A stretch of DNA of 64,000 nt, from the NCBI GenBank assembly GCA_947632175.1, contig CANROC010000016.1, positions 1 through 64,000 of the forward strand, written 5' to 3'. This document shows positions 16,774 through 24,651 of the stretch, in pieces; the first letter of the stretch is position 1, and the number at the start of each line of letters is the position of its first letter. The notes beneath the pieces were generated by a model. That model saw nothing but the letters and a program-made list of their open reading frames with translations, was not told where the DNA came from and made no database searches. The DNA is from an uncultured Oscillospiraceae bacterium. Its GTDB lineage: Bacteria; Bacillota; Clostridia; Oscillospirales; Oscillospiraceae. The position numbers and the translations under genes are program-made.

Positions 16774-17250
16774 TCAGTCTTTTGTTACCAGCTCATACAT
16801 TTGCCGGGGACTGCGGCCGGTCAGGTCGTCGTACATCTTCTCGTAGAACCGCAGGAGCTGCTGGTTGGTGGTCTCCCGGCAGGTGATGACGGTCTCCAGA
16901 GCCCGGGCCTTGGCCTGGCCCTGGATGTTGCCGGGACTGCCCGGCTCGCCGCTGTCACCGTCGGACATGGCGGCCAGCTTTTCGGCCACCTCGCTGAGAT
17001 GGGCGGTATCCGCCTGTATGGCGGCGATCTGACGAAGAATGTAGGGGATGCTGTACTCTATATCGGTGTTCTGCTCGGACATGATTTTTTCCTCCAAATG
17101 TTCTTTTTCACTTGGCGGAGCGCGGAGGACAATGGCGTCGTCCGATGCGTACCGCGCCCTGCCCTTTTTCACGAGCCCCCGGGCCCGCTTGGGCCAGGTG
17201 GTCCCGTACTCGTTTCCGTTTTCATCCAGAACTCGCACGTTTTTTTCCAT
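16774..17250 (-). CDS. Conserved hypothetical protein, unknown function
   Basis: 158 residues. The start is at ATG 17250 because GGGGGAGG lies 6 bases upstream. The N-terminal 45 residues (MEKNVRVLDENGNEYGTTWP, then KRARGLVKKGRARY) form a small basic module I have the impression of seeing in other Clostridia. The middle (residues 55-85) is helical and coiled-coil-like, and the C-terminal third is helical and charged. There is no membrane segment or known catalytic motif. It is divergent from typA and has its own terminator. I do not assign a function. Confidence 0.75.
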   Translation of the reverse strand: MEKNVRVLDENGNEYGTTWPKRARGLVKKGRARYASDDAIVLRAPPSEKEHLEEKIMSEQNTDIEYSIPYILRQIAAIQADTAHLSEVAEKLAAMSDGDSGEPGSPGNIQGQAKARALETVITCRETTNQQLLRFYEKMYDDLTGRSPRQMYELVTKD

Positions 17251-17412
17251 GGGTGCCTCCCCCCTGTGTCCTGTATGCGACCGCCGTTTTTTGTGATGGG
17301 TGCCGTCCCCAGGTCCCTTACAGGATACCATATCCCCGGGGAAAACGCAAGGGGATAAGCACTTTTCACATATTTTCTCTCAAAAACCCGCCCCGCTTTT
17401 CCGTTTGAACGC

Positions 17413-17441
17413 TTGAAAAGCGGTTTTTTGGCGATTATAAT
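17413..17441 (+). promoter_or_regulatory. SigA-type promoter of typA
   Basis: TTGAAA, 17-base spacer, TATAAT, followed after about 40 bases by the typA start. Confidence 0.75.
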
Positions 17442-17481
17442 AAATCGGTTGAAAATCGCACAGGGAGAGAGTGTGTAAGAT

Positions 17482-19314
17482 ATGGAGAAAAACATCCGCA
17501 ACGTCGCCATTATCGCCCACGTGGACCACGGGAAGACCACGCTGGTGGACGAGATGCTCAAGCAGTCCGGCGTGTTCCGGGAGAACCAGGCCGTGCAGGA
17601 GCGGGTCATGGACTCCAATGACCTGGAGCGCGAGCGGGGCATCACGATTTTGGCCAAGAACACCGCCGTGCAGTACGGCGACATCAAGATCAACATTGTG
17701 GACACCCCGGGCCACGCCGACTTCGGCGGCGAGGTGGAGCGCATTTTGAAGATGGTCAACGGCGTCATTTTGCTGGTGGACGCCGCCGAGGGGCCCATGC
17801 CCCAGACGCGCTTCGTGCTCAGCAAGGCCCTGGAGTTGGGCCACCGGGTCATCGTGGTCCTCAACAAGATAGACCGCCCCGACCAGCGGATGCTGGAGGT
17901 GGTGGACGAGATCCTGGAGCTTCTCATCGAGCTTGGCTGTACCGACGAGCAGATCGACTCGCCCATGCTCTTCTGCTCCGGCCGCCAGGGCACCGCCAGC
18001 TACTCCGCCGACGTGCCGGGAACCGACCTCAAGCCCCTCTTTGACACCATCGTGGACTACATCCCCGCCCCGGAGGACCACGACGGCGAGCCTCTCCAGA
18101 TGCTGGTGAGCTCCCTGGACTACAACGACTACGTGGGCCGCATCGCCATCGGCCGCATCGAGCGGGGCACCATCCGGCAGAATCAGGAGCTTTCCGTCGT
18201 CAACTACCACGACCCCGACGCCGCGCCCAAAAAGGCCCGGGCTGTGAGCCTTTACGAGTTTGCGGGCCTTGCCCGCGTGCCCGTCACCGAGTCGAGCTCC
18301 GGGAACATCATCGCCCTTAGCGGCATCCCGGACATCTCCATCGGCGACACTGTCTGCGCCCCGGAGGCCCCGGAGGCCCTGCCCTTCGTGAAGATCTCCG
18401 CCCCCACCATGGAGATGACCTTCTCCGTCAACGACTCGCCCTTTGCCGGTAAGGAGGGCAAGTACGTCACCTCCCGGCAGCTCCGGGACCGGCTCTTCCG
18501 GGAGACGATGAAGGACGTGTCCCTGCGGGTCTCCGAGGTGGAGGGCTCCGACCACAGCTTCAACGTGGCCGGGCGCGGCGAGATGCACCTTTCTATCCTC
18601 ATCGAGACCATGCGCCGGGAGGGCTACGAGTTCGCCGTCTCCCCCCCGCGCGTGCTCATGCGGGAGATCAATGGGGAAAAGTGCGAGCCCATCGAGCGGG
18701 TGGTCGTGGACGTGCCCGAGGACAGCGTGGGCGCGGTCATTGAAAAGCTCAGCTCCCGCCGGGGCGAGTTTGTGGAGATGAACCCCGTGGGCGCGCGGAT
18801 GAAGATGACCTTCTTCGTCCCCAGCCGCGGCCTCTTCGGCTACCGCAACGAGTTTTTGACCGACACGAGAGGCGAGGGCATCATGAGCTCCGTCTTTGAG
18901 AAGTACGAAAAATATAAGGGCGAGCTCTCCCGCCGGGGCACCGGGTCCCTGGTGGCCTCCGAGACCGGCGAGGCCGTGGCCTACGGCATCTTCGGCGTCC
19001 AGGACCGGGGCGTCATGTTCGTCTCCCCCGGCGTGCCGGTCTACGGCGGCATGGTGGTGGGCGAGACGCCCAAGGACGAGGATATCACGGTGAACGTCTG
19101 CAAGAAAAAGCAGCTCACCAACATGCGCGCCGCCGGCTCCGACGAGGCCCTCCGCCTGGTCCCGCCCCGGACCATGTCCCTGGAGCAGTGCCTGGAGTTC
19201 CTGGCCGACGACGAGCTCCTGGAGGTCACCCCCCAGTCCCTGCGCATCCGCAAATCCATCCTCGACCACGCTCTCCGGATGAAGGCCCTCAAGGGCGCGA
19301 AGAACGTCCAGTGA
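17482..19314 (+). CDS. typA: GTP-binding ribosome-associated protein TypA/BipA
   Basis: 610-residue translational GTPase of the EF-G family that binds ribosomes and helps assembly and stress adaptation. GTPase motifs are AHVDHGKTTL (G1), RERGITI (G2), DTPGHADF (G3), NKIDRP (G4) and SGRQG/CSG near residue 175 (G5). A beta-barrel domain II (about 200-300), EF-G-like domains III and V, and the BipA-specific C-terminal domain ending in LRIRKSILDHALRMK follow. Length is normal. The gene is monocistronic, between a SigA-type promoter and a 44-bp palindromic terminator. Confidence 0.96.
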   Translation: MEKNIRNVAIIAHVDHGKTTLVDEMLKQSGVFRENQAVQERVMDSNDLERERGITILAKNTAVQYGDIKINIVDTPGHADFGGEVERILKMVNGVILLVDAAEGPMPQTRFVLSKALELGHRVIVVLNKIDRPDQRMLEVVDEILELLIELGCTDEQIDSPMLFCSGRQGTASYSADVPGTDLKPLFDTIVDYIPAPEDHDGEPLQMLVSSLDYNDYVGRIAIGRIERGTIRQNQELSVVNYHDPDAAPKKARAVSLYEFAGLARVPVTESSSGNIIALSGIPDISIGDTVCAPEAPEALPFVKISAPTMEMTFSVNDSPFAGKEGKYVTSRQLRDRLFRETMKDVSLRVSEVEGSDHSFNVAGRGEMHLSILIETMRREGYEFAVSPPRVLMREINGEKCEPIERVVVDVPEDSVGAVIEKLSSRRGEFVEMNPVGARMKMTFFVPSRGLFGYRNEFLTDTRGEGIMSSVFEKYEKYKGELSRRGTGSLVASETGEAVAYGIFGVQDRGVMFVSPGVPVYGGMVVGETPKDEDITVNVCKKKQLTNMRAAGSDEALRLVPPRTMSLEQCLEFLADDELLEVTPQSLRIRKSILDHALRMKALKGAKNVQ

Positions 19315-19325
19315 AAAACGCGCGG

Positions 19326-19369
19326 AAACCCCTCCGCGAAAGGTCCGCGGACCTTTCGCGGAGGGGTTT
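19326..19369 (+). terminator. 44-bp perfect palindrome, typA terminator
   Basis: AAACCCCTCCGCGAAAGGTC... is followed by its exact reverse complement (22 + 22 bases, no loop), 11 bases after the typA stop. A T-run is only partial (TTTCGTGCTGTTTT). It is unusually long for a terminator. Confidence 0.7.
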
Positions 19370-19481
19370 CGTGCTGTTTTGGACCGCCCTCGTACGGCGT
19401 TTGACAGAAGCGATCCGAAACCTGAAAAAGGGGCCGCCAAGAGGCGGCCCCAATAAAATGCTTCTAAATACTAAAAAATAC

Positions 19482-19510
19482 TTGACAAATCCATCGTTTT
19501 GTGGTATAAT
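19482..19510 (+). promoter_or_regulatory. Perfect consensus promoter facing the 3' end of argS
   Basis: TTGACA, 17 bases, TATAAT, then ACGCACA. Flank and spacer match the promoters at 29926 and 44124 (TTGACAAATC, TTTGTGGTATAATACGCACA). It reads toward argS, which is on the opposite strand and ends 30 bases away. No sense gene follows, so the product would be an antisense or small RNA. The RNA body seen in the other copies is missing here. Confidence 0.8.
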
Positions 19511-19539
19511 ACGCACAATGACTTTCAAAGCCGGCGCTT

Positions 19540-21285
19540 TTACATCTTTTCCGGCGCGGTGACGCCCAGCATAGCAAGGCCGTTCTCGAGGACCGCCCGC
19601 ACGGTGTCGGCCAGCTTCAGCCGCGCCTCCAGAAGGTCCGGCTCGGCGCCGCGGATGCGGCAGGCGTTGTAGAAGCGGTGGAACCGGGCGGCAAGCTCCA
19701 TGAGGTACCGGTTGACCCGGCTGGGGTCGTAGTCCCGGGCGGCCAGCTTCAGCTCCTCGGGGTAGGCGGCCAGCTCCTTGATAAGCGCCGTCTCCGTCTC
19801 GTCGGTCAAAAGCTCCAGCCGCAGCGCCCTGGCGGGCTTGACCGCAAAGCCGTCGGCGGCCAGCGTGGAGCGCAGGGTGCAGATGCGGGCGTGGGCGTAC
19901 TGGACGTAGTAGACCGGGTTCTCGCTGTCCTGCCGGACGGCCAGGTCCAGGTCAAAATCCAGGGGGCTGGTGGCGGCGCGGTTATTGAAGTAGTACCGGG
20001 CGGCGTCCACGCTGATCTCGTCCAGCAGGTCGTTGAGGGCGATGGCCTTGCCGGTGCGCTTGGACATGCGCACGGGCTGTCCGTCCTGTAAAAGATTGAC
20101 CAATTGCATAAGGACGATGACGATGCGCTTGGAGCCCTCCAGCCCCAGCCCGTCCACGGCGGCCTGGAGCCGCGCCACGTGGCCGTGGTGGTCCGCGCCC
20201 CAGACGTTGATGACCTTGTCAAAGCCCCGCTTTTCCAGCTTGTTGCGGTGGTAGGCGATGTCGGCGGCGAAGTAGGTGTAAAACCCGTTGGCCCGGCGCA
20301 GGACGTCGTCCTTGAGGTCCAGCTTCTCCGCCTCCTCCGGCGTTTTGCCCTCGGCGATGTACTTCCGGCGCAGGAGCTCGGCGGTCTTCAGCCACAGCGC
20401 CCCCTCCTTTTCGTAGGCCCAGCCGTTTTTCGCCAAAAGCTCCACCGTCTCGGCCACGTAGCCGGACTCGTGGAGGCTCGATTCCAGGAACCACTGGTCG
20501 TACTCGATGCCGTACTTTTGGAGGTCCGATTTCATCTTCGGAATGTTCCGCGCAAGGCCGAAGCTTGCCATCTCCTCCTGCCACGCCTCCTCGGACGCGC
20601 CCTCGGGGAAGTCCGGGCGCTCCCGGAGGAAATCCCGGGCCAGCTCCCGGATGTCCTCGCCGTGGTAGCCGTCCTCGGGGAAAGGATAATTTTCCTCCCC
20701 CAGCTTCTCCTGCATGGCCCGGGCGTAGATGGACACGGCGAACTTGTGGACCTGGTTGCCCGCGTCGTTGACGTAGAACTCCTTCCACACGTCGTACCCC
20801 GTGGCCTTCAGCACGTTTGCCAGGGTATCTCCCAGCACGCCGCCCCGGGCGTTGCCCATGTGCATGGGCCCCGTGGGGTTGGCGGAGACGAATTCCACCA
20901 TCACACGCTCATGGCCGCCCAAATCCGACGAGCCGTACCCGGCCCCCTCGGCCTCAATGCCGGCAATCACCTCAGTATACCACTTGGCGCCCAGGCGGAA
21001 GTTGATGAACCCCGCCCCGGCCACGCTGACGCTGTCAAAGTAGCTGTCCCGCAGGTCCAGCTCCGCCGTCAGGGCGTCCGCGATCTTGCGGGGAGCCATG
21101 CGCATGGCCCTGGCCGCCGCCATGGCGGCGGAGGAGGCGTAGTCCCCGAACACCACGTCCTTGGGGATCTCCACCGTCCCGCCCAAAACCGCGCCGGCGG
21201 GGAGGGTCCCCTTTTCGGCGGCCCGCTCATAGGCGGCGTTCAAAAGCTCGCCGATCTCTCTTTTTGCCTCGTCGATATAGTTCAT
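19540..21285 (-). CDS. argS: Arginyl-tRNA synthetase
   Basis: 581-residue class I synthetase. The N-terminal Add1 domain (residues 1-115) includes FGDYASSAAMAAA. The HIGH-like motif is ANPTGPMHMGNARGG, and the KMSKS-like motif is RMSKRTGKAIAL. WGADHHGHVARLQA and the C-terminal helical anticodon-binding domain (from about residue 455) are typical. It charges tRNA-Arg in the cytoplasm. It is the last gene of a minus-strand group with murI and a DUF1934 protein, with an 8-base gap to the latter. Confidence 0.96.
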   Translation of the reverse strand: MNYIDEAKREIGELLNAAYERAAEKGTLPAGAVLGGTVEIPKDVVFGDYASSAAMAAARAMRMAPRKIADALTAELDLRDSYFDSVSVAGAGFINFRLGAKWYTEVIAGIEAEGAGYGSSDLGGHERVMVEFVSANPTGPMHMGNARGGVLGDTLANVLKATGYDVWKEFYVNDAGNQVHKFAVSIYARAMQEKLGEENYPFPEDGYHGEDIRELARDFLRERPDFPEGASEEAWQEEMASFGLARNIPKMKSDLQKYGIEYDQWFLESSLHESGYVAETVELLAKNGWAYEKEGALWLKTAELLRRKYIAEGKTPEEAEKLDLKDDVLRRANGFYTYFAADIAYHRNKLEKRGFDKVINVWGADHHGHVARLQAAVDGLGLEGSKRIVIVLMQLVNLLQDGQPVRMSKRTGKAIALNDLLDEISVDAARYYFNNRAATSPLDFDLDLAVRQDSENPVYYVQYAHARICTLRSTLAADGFAVKPARALRLELLTDETETALIKELAAYPEELKLAARDYDPSRVNRYLMELAARFHRFYNACRIRGAEPDLLEARLKLADTVRAVLENGLAMLGVTAPEKM

Positions 21286-21292
21286 CTTCCGT

Positions 21293-21742
21293 TCACTCCT
21301 TGATTTCGATCTCCACCTTGTTCCGAGTGGTCATGGCGCTGTCCAGGTCCATGAGGTAGCTGACCTCCAGCCGGCCGCCGCTGCGGCCCAGCTCGTTTTT
21401 GATGCTCTGCGTGGCCAGCCCCATGGTCATGGAGCCGTAGGGCGTGTCGTAGTTGAAGTAGTGCTTGCGCCCCTTGGCGAAGATCATCTGCATGTTCACG
21501 GTCCCGCTGCGGGTGATGAGCACCGCCTCCGGGTCCACGGTGACGCGGGTCTTGGTGCCCTTCATGCCGGTGAGCTCGCTCTCCATGTACTCAAAGGCCG
21601 CCCGCTTGTCCTCAAAGGCGTACCGCCCGCCGGTGACCAGCTCAATGTCCTCCCCGTCCTCGTCGGTGCCCATGAGGCCCTTGATGGAGATGCGCACGTC
21701 CTTGGTAAGCGCGGGGTCGAAAAAGCCCTTTTCCTCTCTCAT
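21293..21742 (-). CDS. DUF1934 domain protein (YwiB-like)
   Basis: 149 residues forming a lipocalin-like small beta-barrel family commonly found next to argS in Firmicutes. The visible pattern is alternating strands: DVRISIKGLM, RVTVDPEAVLITRSG, QMIFAKGRKHYFNYDTPYGS, RLEVSYLMDLDS. No catalytic residue is known for the family. The ATG overlaps the murI stop (ATGA), and argS follows after 7 bases, so the three are one operon. Function unknown. Confidence 0.88.
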   Translation of the reverse strand: MREEKGFFDPALTKDVRISIKGLMGTDEDGEDIELVTGGRYAFEDKRAAFEYMESELTGMKGTKTRVTVDPEAVLITRSGTVNMQMIFAKGRKHYFNYDTPYGSMTMGLATQSIKNELGRSGGRLEVSYLMDLDSAMTTRNKVEIEIKE

Positions 21743-22554
21743 ACTCTCTCCTCCAGTGTGACGCGGTGTACGTCCCCCTCCATGTGGGTCCCCAGGAAGA
21801 GCGCCGCGCTCCTGCCGAAATCCTCGGCGCTGTCCGTGACATAATAGGTGTATCCGCCGCGCGCCCGCTCCGCCAGCGCCCCGGTCCGGGCCAGCTCACG
21901 GCGCAGGCGCTCCGCCGTCTCCGCGCCGGTGTCGATGAGCGTCACCTCCGGGCCCATGACCTCGCGCACCGTCCCGGCGATGAGGGGGTAGTGGGTACAG
22001 CCCAAAATCAGCGTGTCGATGCCCGTGGCCCGCAGCTCCGTCAAATACCCCTCCGCCACCAGGCGAAGGACCTCATCGTCCTGGCCGATCCGGCCCTCCT
22101 CCACCAGGGGGACAAAGAGGGGACAGGCCTTTTTGAAAATCTCCGCCCCGGGCCGCGCCCGCAGGATCTTTTCGTCGTAGGCGCGGCTGCGGATGGACGC
22201 CGTGGTGCCGATGAGGCCGATTTTCCCGTTGCGCGTGGCGCGCGCCGCCGCCTGGGCCGCCGCGTCCGCCACGCCGAAGACGGGGATATTGTAGTCCCCG
22301 GCGATCTCCTCCAGCCCGTTGGTGCTCACCGTCCCGCAGGCGGCCACCACCGCCTTGATGTCGAAGGACCGGAGAAAGGCGATGTCCTGTCTTGCGTATT
22401 TCAGGATGGTCTCCCGGCTCTTGCCCCCGTAGGGCACGCGGCCGGTGTCTCCCAGGTAAATGATATCCTCCCCGGGCATCACGTCCATGAGGCGCTTGAC
22501 GCACGTCAGCCCCCCCAGTCCCGAGTCGAATACCCCGATGGGTCTTGGGTCCAT
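21739..22554 (-). CDS. murI: Glutamate racemase
   Basis: 271 residues. Converts L- to D-glutamate for peptidoglycan. Both catalytic cysteines are visible: VVAACGTVSTNG (about residue 75) and ILGCTHYPLIA (about 185). The N-terminal IGVFDSGLGGLTCVK and DTGRVPYGGKS are signature. The first Cys motif is AACGT rather than the usual AACNT, a substitution seen at the substrate pocket edge. It is the first gene of the murI-DUF1934-argS group, divergent from the gene at 22720. Confidence 0.95.
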   Translation of the reverse strand: MDPRPIGVFDSGLGGLTCVKRLMDVMPGEDIIYLGDTGRVPYGGKSRETILKYARQDIAFLRSFDIKAVVAACGTVSTNGLEEIAGDYNIPVFGVADAAAQAAARATRNGKIGLIGTTASIRSRAYDEKILRARPGAEIFKKACPLFVPLVEEGRIGQDDEVLRLVAEGYLTELRATGIDTLILGCTHYPLIAGTVREVMGPEVTLIDTGAETAERLRRELARTGALAERARGGYTYYVTDSAEDFGRSAALFLGTHMEGDVHRVTLEERV

Positions 22555-22658
22555 AAATCCCTCCCGCGCGAAGCCCGCGCAAAAACTCTCAAAAAACCTC
22601 TTTACAAATGCCTCTCTATATCTTATTCTATCAGGATAAATAAAACAAGTGCAAAATG

Positions 22659-22687
22659 TAGAATTTCTTTTCTCTTTTTGCTATAAT
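22659..22687 (+). promoter_or_regulatory. Probable promoter for 22720-23133
   Basis: TAGAAT, 17-base spacer, TATAAT in an AT-rich gap, 32 bases before the start codon. The -35 is weak. Confidence 0.5.
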
Positions 22688-22719
22688 GAAAGAGGCAACC
22701 AGCCGAAGGAGGGCGCTCC

Positions 22720-23133
22720 ATGATACATTTCGACCTGACCACCACACAATTCCGGCGTCTTTTGGACCTGGTGTATATCGGCAACTGGATCCTCAACTCC
22801 CAGCGGGGAGAGGACCGCATCGGCGACTACGACGTGATGGAGAGCCTCATCTTCTCCGGCTGTCTCCAGGAAAAGGGCATGGAGCAGCTCTTCGGGGTGG
22901 ACTCCGGCGTCATCGTCCCCTCCGACGCCTTCGCCGAGGGCGGCATCCACGAGGCCATCATGGACTATGAGGACGCAGTCTTCTTCGACATCCTGGCCGA
23001 GGAGCTGGCAAGGCGGGACATGGACTTCGTCCCCATCACCGACCAGAACTACAACGAGCTCACCGAGCGCATGGACGAGTATCTGGACGAGTTTGACGCC
23101 AACGGCGTGGAGAATCTTGTACTTGACAAATAA
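22720..23133 (+). CDS. Hypothetical acidic protein
   Basis: 137 residues. The start has AAGGAGG about 8 bases upstream. The protein is strongly acidic and helical (ELTERMDEYLDEFDANGVEN near the C-terminus), with no Cys pairs, signal or membrane segment. I do not recognise a family. It precedes the XpaC-like gene by 47 bases in the same direction and may be cotranscribed with it. Confidence 0.8.
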   Translation: MIHFDLTTTQFRRLLDLVYIGNWILNSQRGEDRIGDYDVMESLIFSGCLQEKGMEQLFGVDSGVIVPSDAFAEGGIHEAIMDYEDAVFFDILAEELARRDMDFVPITDQNYNELTERMDEYLDEFDANGVENLVLDK

Positions 23134-23180
23134 GCCCATTTGCAATACTGTTATAGAGTCAAGAAGGAAGGAGGGGTCGC

Positions 23181-24563
23181 ATGGCCGGTCCGGCGAAAAA
23201 CGGGAATCGCGGGTCATTGCCCTGGTGGGTGTGGCTGGTGGGGTTCATTGTCCTGACGGGCACCGGCGTCGGCGTGGGGGTGCTGCCGTTCATCGTCTTC
23301 TGGATCATCTACCGCCTGGTGAAGGCCAATGCCGGCCCCAGCCCCAAGGCCATGGCCTCCGATGCCAAACAGGATACCCGCATAGAAAAATACCTCATCA
23401 TGACCGAGGGGCGCAGCGCGGAGTCCATCGAATACCTGGCCTCCGCCGTGGGCGTCAGCTACGATACGGTCCTCCGGGACCTCCAGAAAATGGTGTCCGA
23501 GGGCCGCTTCGGCCCGGCGGCCTATATCAACTACGTGGACAGGACCGTGGTTCTGAAGCCCTCCGCTCAAAAGGCCGCCGCGCCGAAGACCCCCGCCGCC
23601 GCTCCGGCGAAGGACCGCCCCTCCGGCGGGACCCAGGGCTCCAACATGATCTCCCGTGCCGCCGCCTCCGACGCCAGGAAGAAGGCGGACCTGCCCAGGA
23701 CCACCGTGGAGGCGGACAAGTCCGACGATAAGGTCCGCACCGCCCTCCTCATCGCCGGCATCGTCCTCATCGGCATCGGCGTGCTGCGCCTGGCCCTCGG
23801 CGGGGACACGGTCTTCGGCATCATCTCCGGCGTCCTCACGGCCCTGGGCGGCGTGGGCCTCTTCGGGTACCGGGGCTTCCTCAAAAAGCGGGAGAACCGC
23901 TTCAAGCTTTACGAGGCCGCCTGCGAGGGACGGGACTTCGTCCCCATCGCCGAGCTTTCGAAGAAGGCCGGCATCTCCCCGAAAAAGTGCCGCCGGGACC
24001 TGGAGGCCATGCTGGAAAAGGGGTATCTGCCCAAATCCGCCTACATCGACAACGGCGAGGGCGCCCTCATCCTCAAGCCCGGCGCCGCCCCCAAGGCGGA
24101 GACGGACCCCGCGCCCCCGGACGACGGGGAGGACCGCTACAAGGCCATCCTCCGCCGCATCCGTAAGCTCAACGACGACATCCCCGACGAGACCATGTCC
24201 CGCCGCATCGACGAGATCGAGGACCTGACGGGCCGCATCTTCAAGGCCGTCCAGGAAAAGCCTGAGAAGGAGCCCCAGATCAAGTCCTTCATGAGCTACT
24301 ACCTGCCCACCACCTTAAAGCTCCTCCAGTCCTACGCCGACTTCGAGCGCTCCGGCGTCCGCGGCGAGAACGTGGAGAGCGCCAAGGCCGAGATCGAGCG
24401 CATCCTGGACACCCTGGTGGACGGCTTCCGCAAGCAGCTGGACAAGCTCTTTGAAACCGAGGCCATGGACATCTCCTCCGACATCGACGTTTTGGAGACT
24501 ATGCTCCGCCGCGACGGCCTCTCCTCCGACGGCAGCGCCTTTCAGGTGAAGAAGAAGCCGTGA
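23181..24563 (+). CDS. XpaC-like (5-bromo-4-chloroindolyl phosphate hydrolysis family) membrane protein
   Basis: 460 residues with a modular layout. It has an N-terminal pair of hydrophobic segments (residues 14-50) and a winged-helix-like module (SIEYLASAVGVSYDTVLRDL, about 88-125). A Pro/Ala linker leads to a second hydrophobic pair (190-232). A second copy of the module follows (FVPIAELSKKAGISPKKCRR, about 255-290), then a C-terminal helical XpaC domain (about 320-450, FMSYYLPTTLKLLQSYADF). The two modules both end in a RDL(Q/E)KM-type helix, so the front half looks internally duplicated. XpaC-family function is poorly known; it sits at the membrane in Firmicutes. Confidence 0.8.
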   Translation: MAGPAKNGNRGSLPWWVWLVGFIVLTGTGVGVGVLPFIVFWIIYRLVKANAGPSPKAMASDAKQDTRIEKYLIMTEGRSAESIEYLASAVGVSYDTVLRDLQKMVSEGRFGPAAYINYVDRTVVLKPSAQKAAAPKTPAAAPAKDRPSGGTQGSNMISRAAASDARKKADLPRTTVEADKSDDKVRTALLIAGIVLIGIGVLRLALGGDTVFGIISGVLTALGGVGLFGYRGFLKKRENRFKLYEAACEGRDFVPIAELSKKAGISPKKCRRDLEAMLEKGYLPKSAYIDNGEGALILKPGAAPKAETDPAPPDDGEDRYKAILRRIRKLNDDIPDETMSRRIDEIEDLTGRIFKAVQEKPEKEPQIKSFMSYYLPTTLKLLQSYADFERSGVRGENVESAKAEIERILDTLVDGFRKQLDKLFETEAMDISSDIDVLETMLRRDGLSSDGSAFQVKKKP

Positions 24564-24587
24564 CGGGCCCCGCCGCAGGGACATATC

Positions 24588-24616
24588 TTGACAAACTACC
24601 TTTAAACGTCTAAGCT
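24588..24616 (+). promoter_or_regulatory. Promoter of metY
   Basis: TTGACA, 17-base spacer, TAAGCT, about 35 bases upstream of the metY start. No SAM riboswitch or T-box is visible in the short leader. Confidence 0.55.
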
Positions 24617-24651
24617 GTATCCATCCAATCCAACCGAAGAGAGGGTTCCTT

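Noticed and set aside
17380-19440. 686-codon minus-strand frame opposite typA
   Set aside because: Complement of a complete TypA gene; composition typical of antisense GC-rich sequence.
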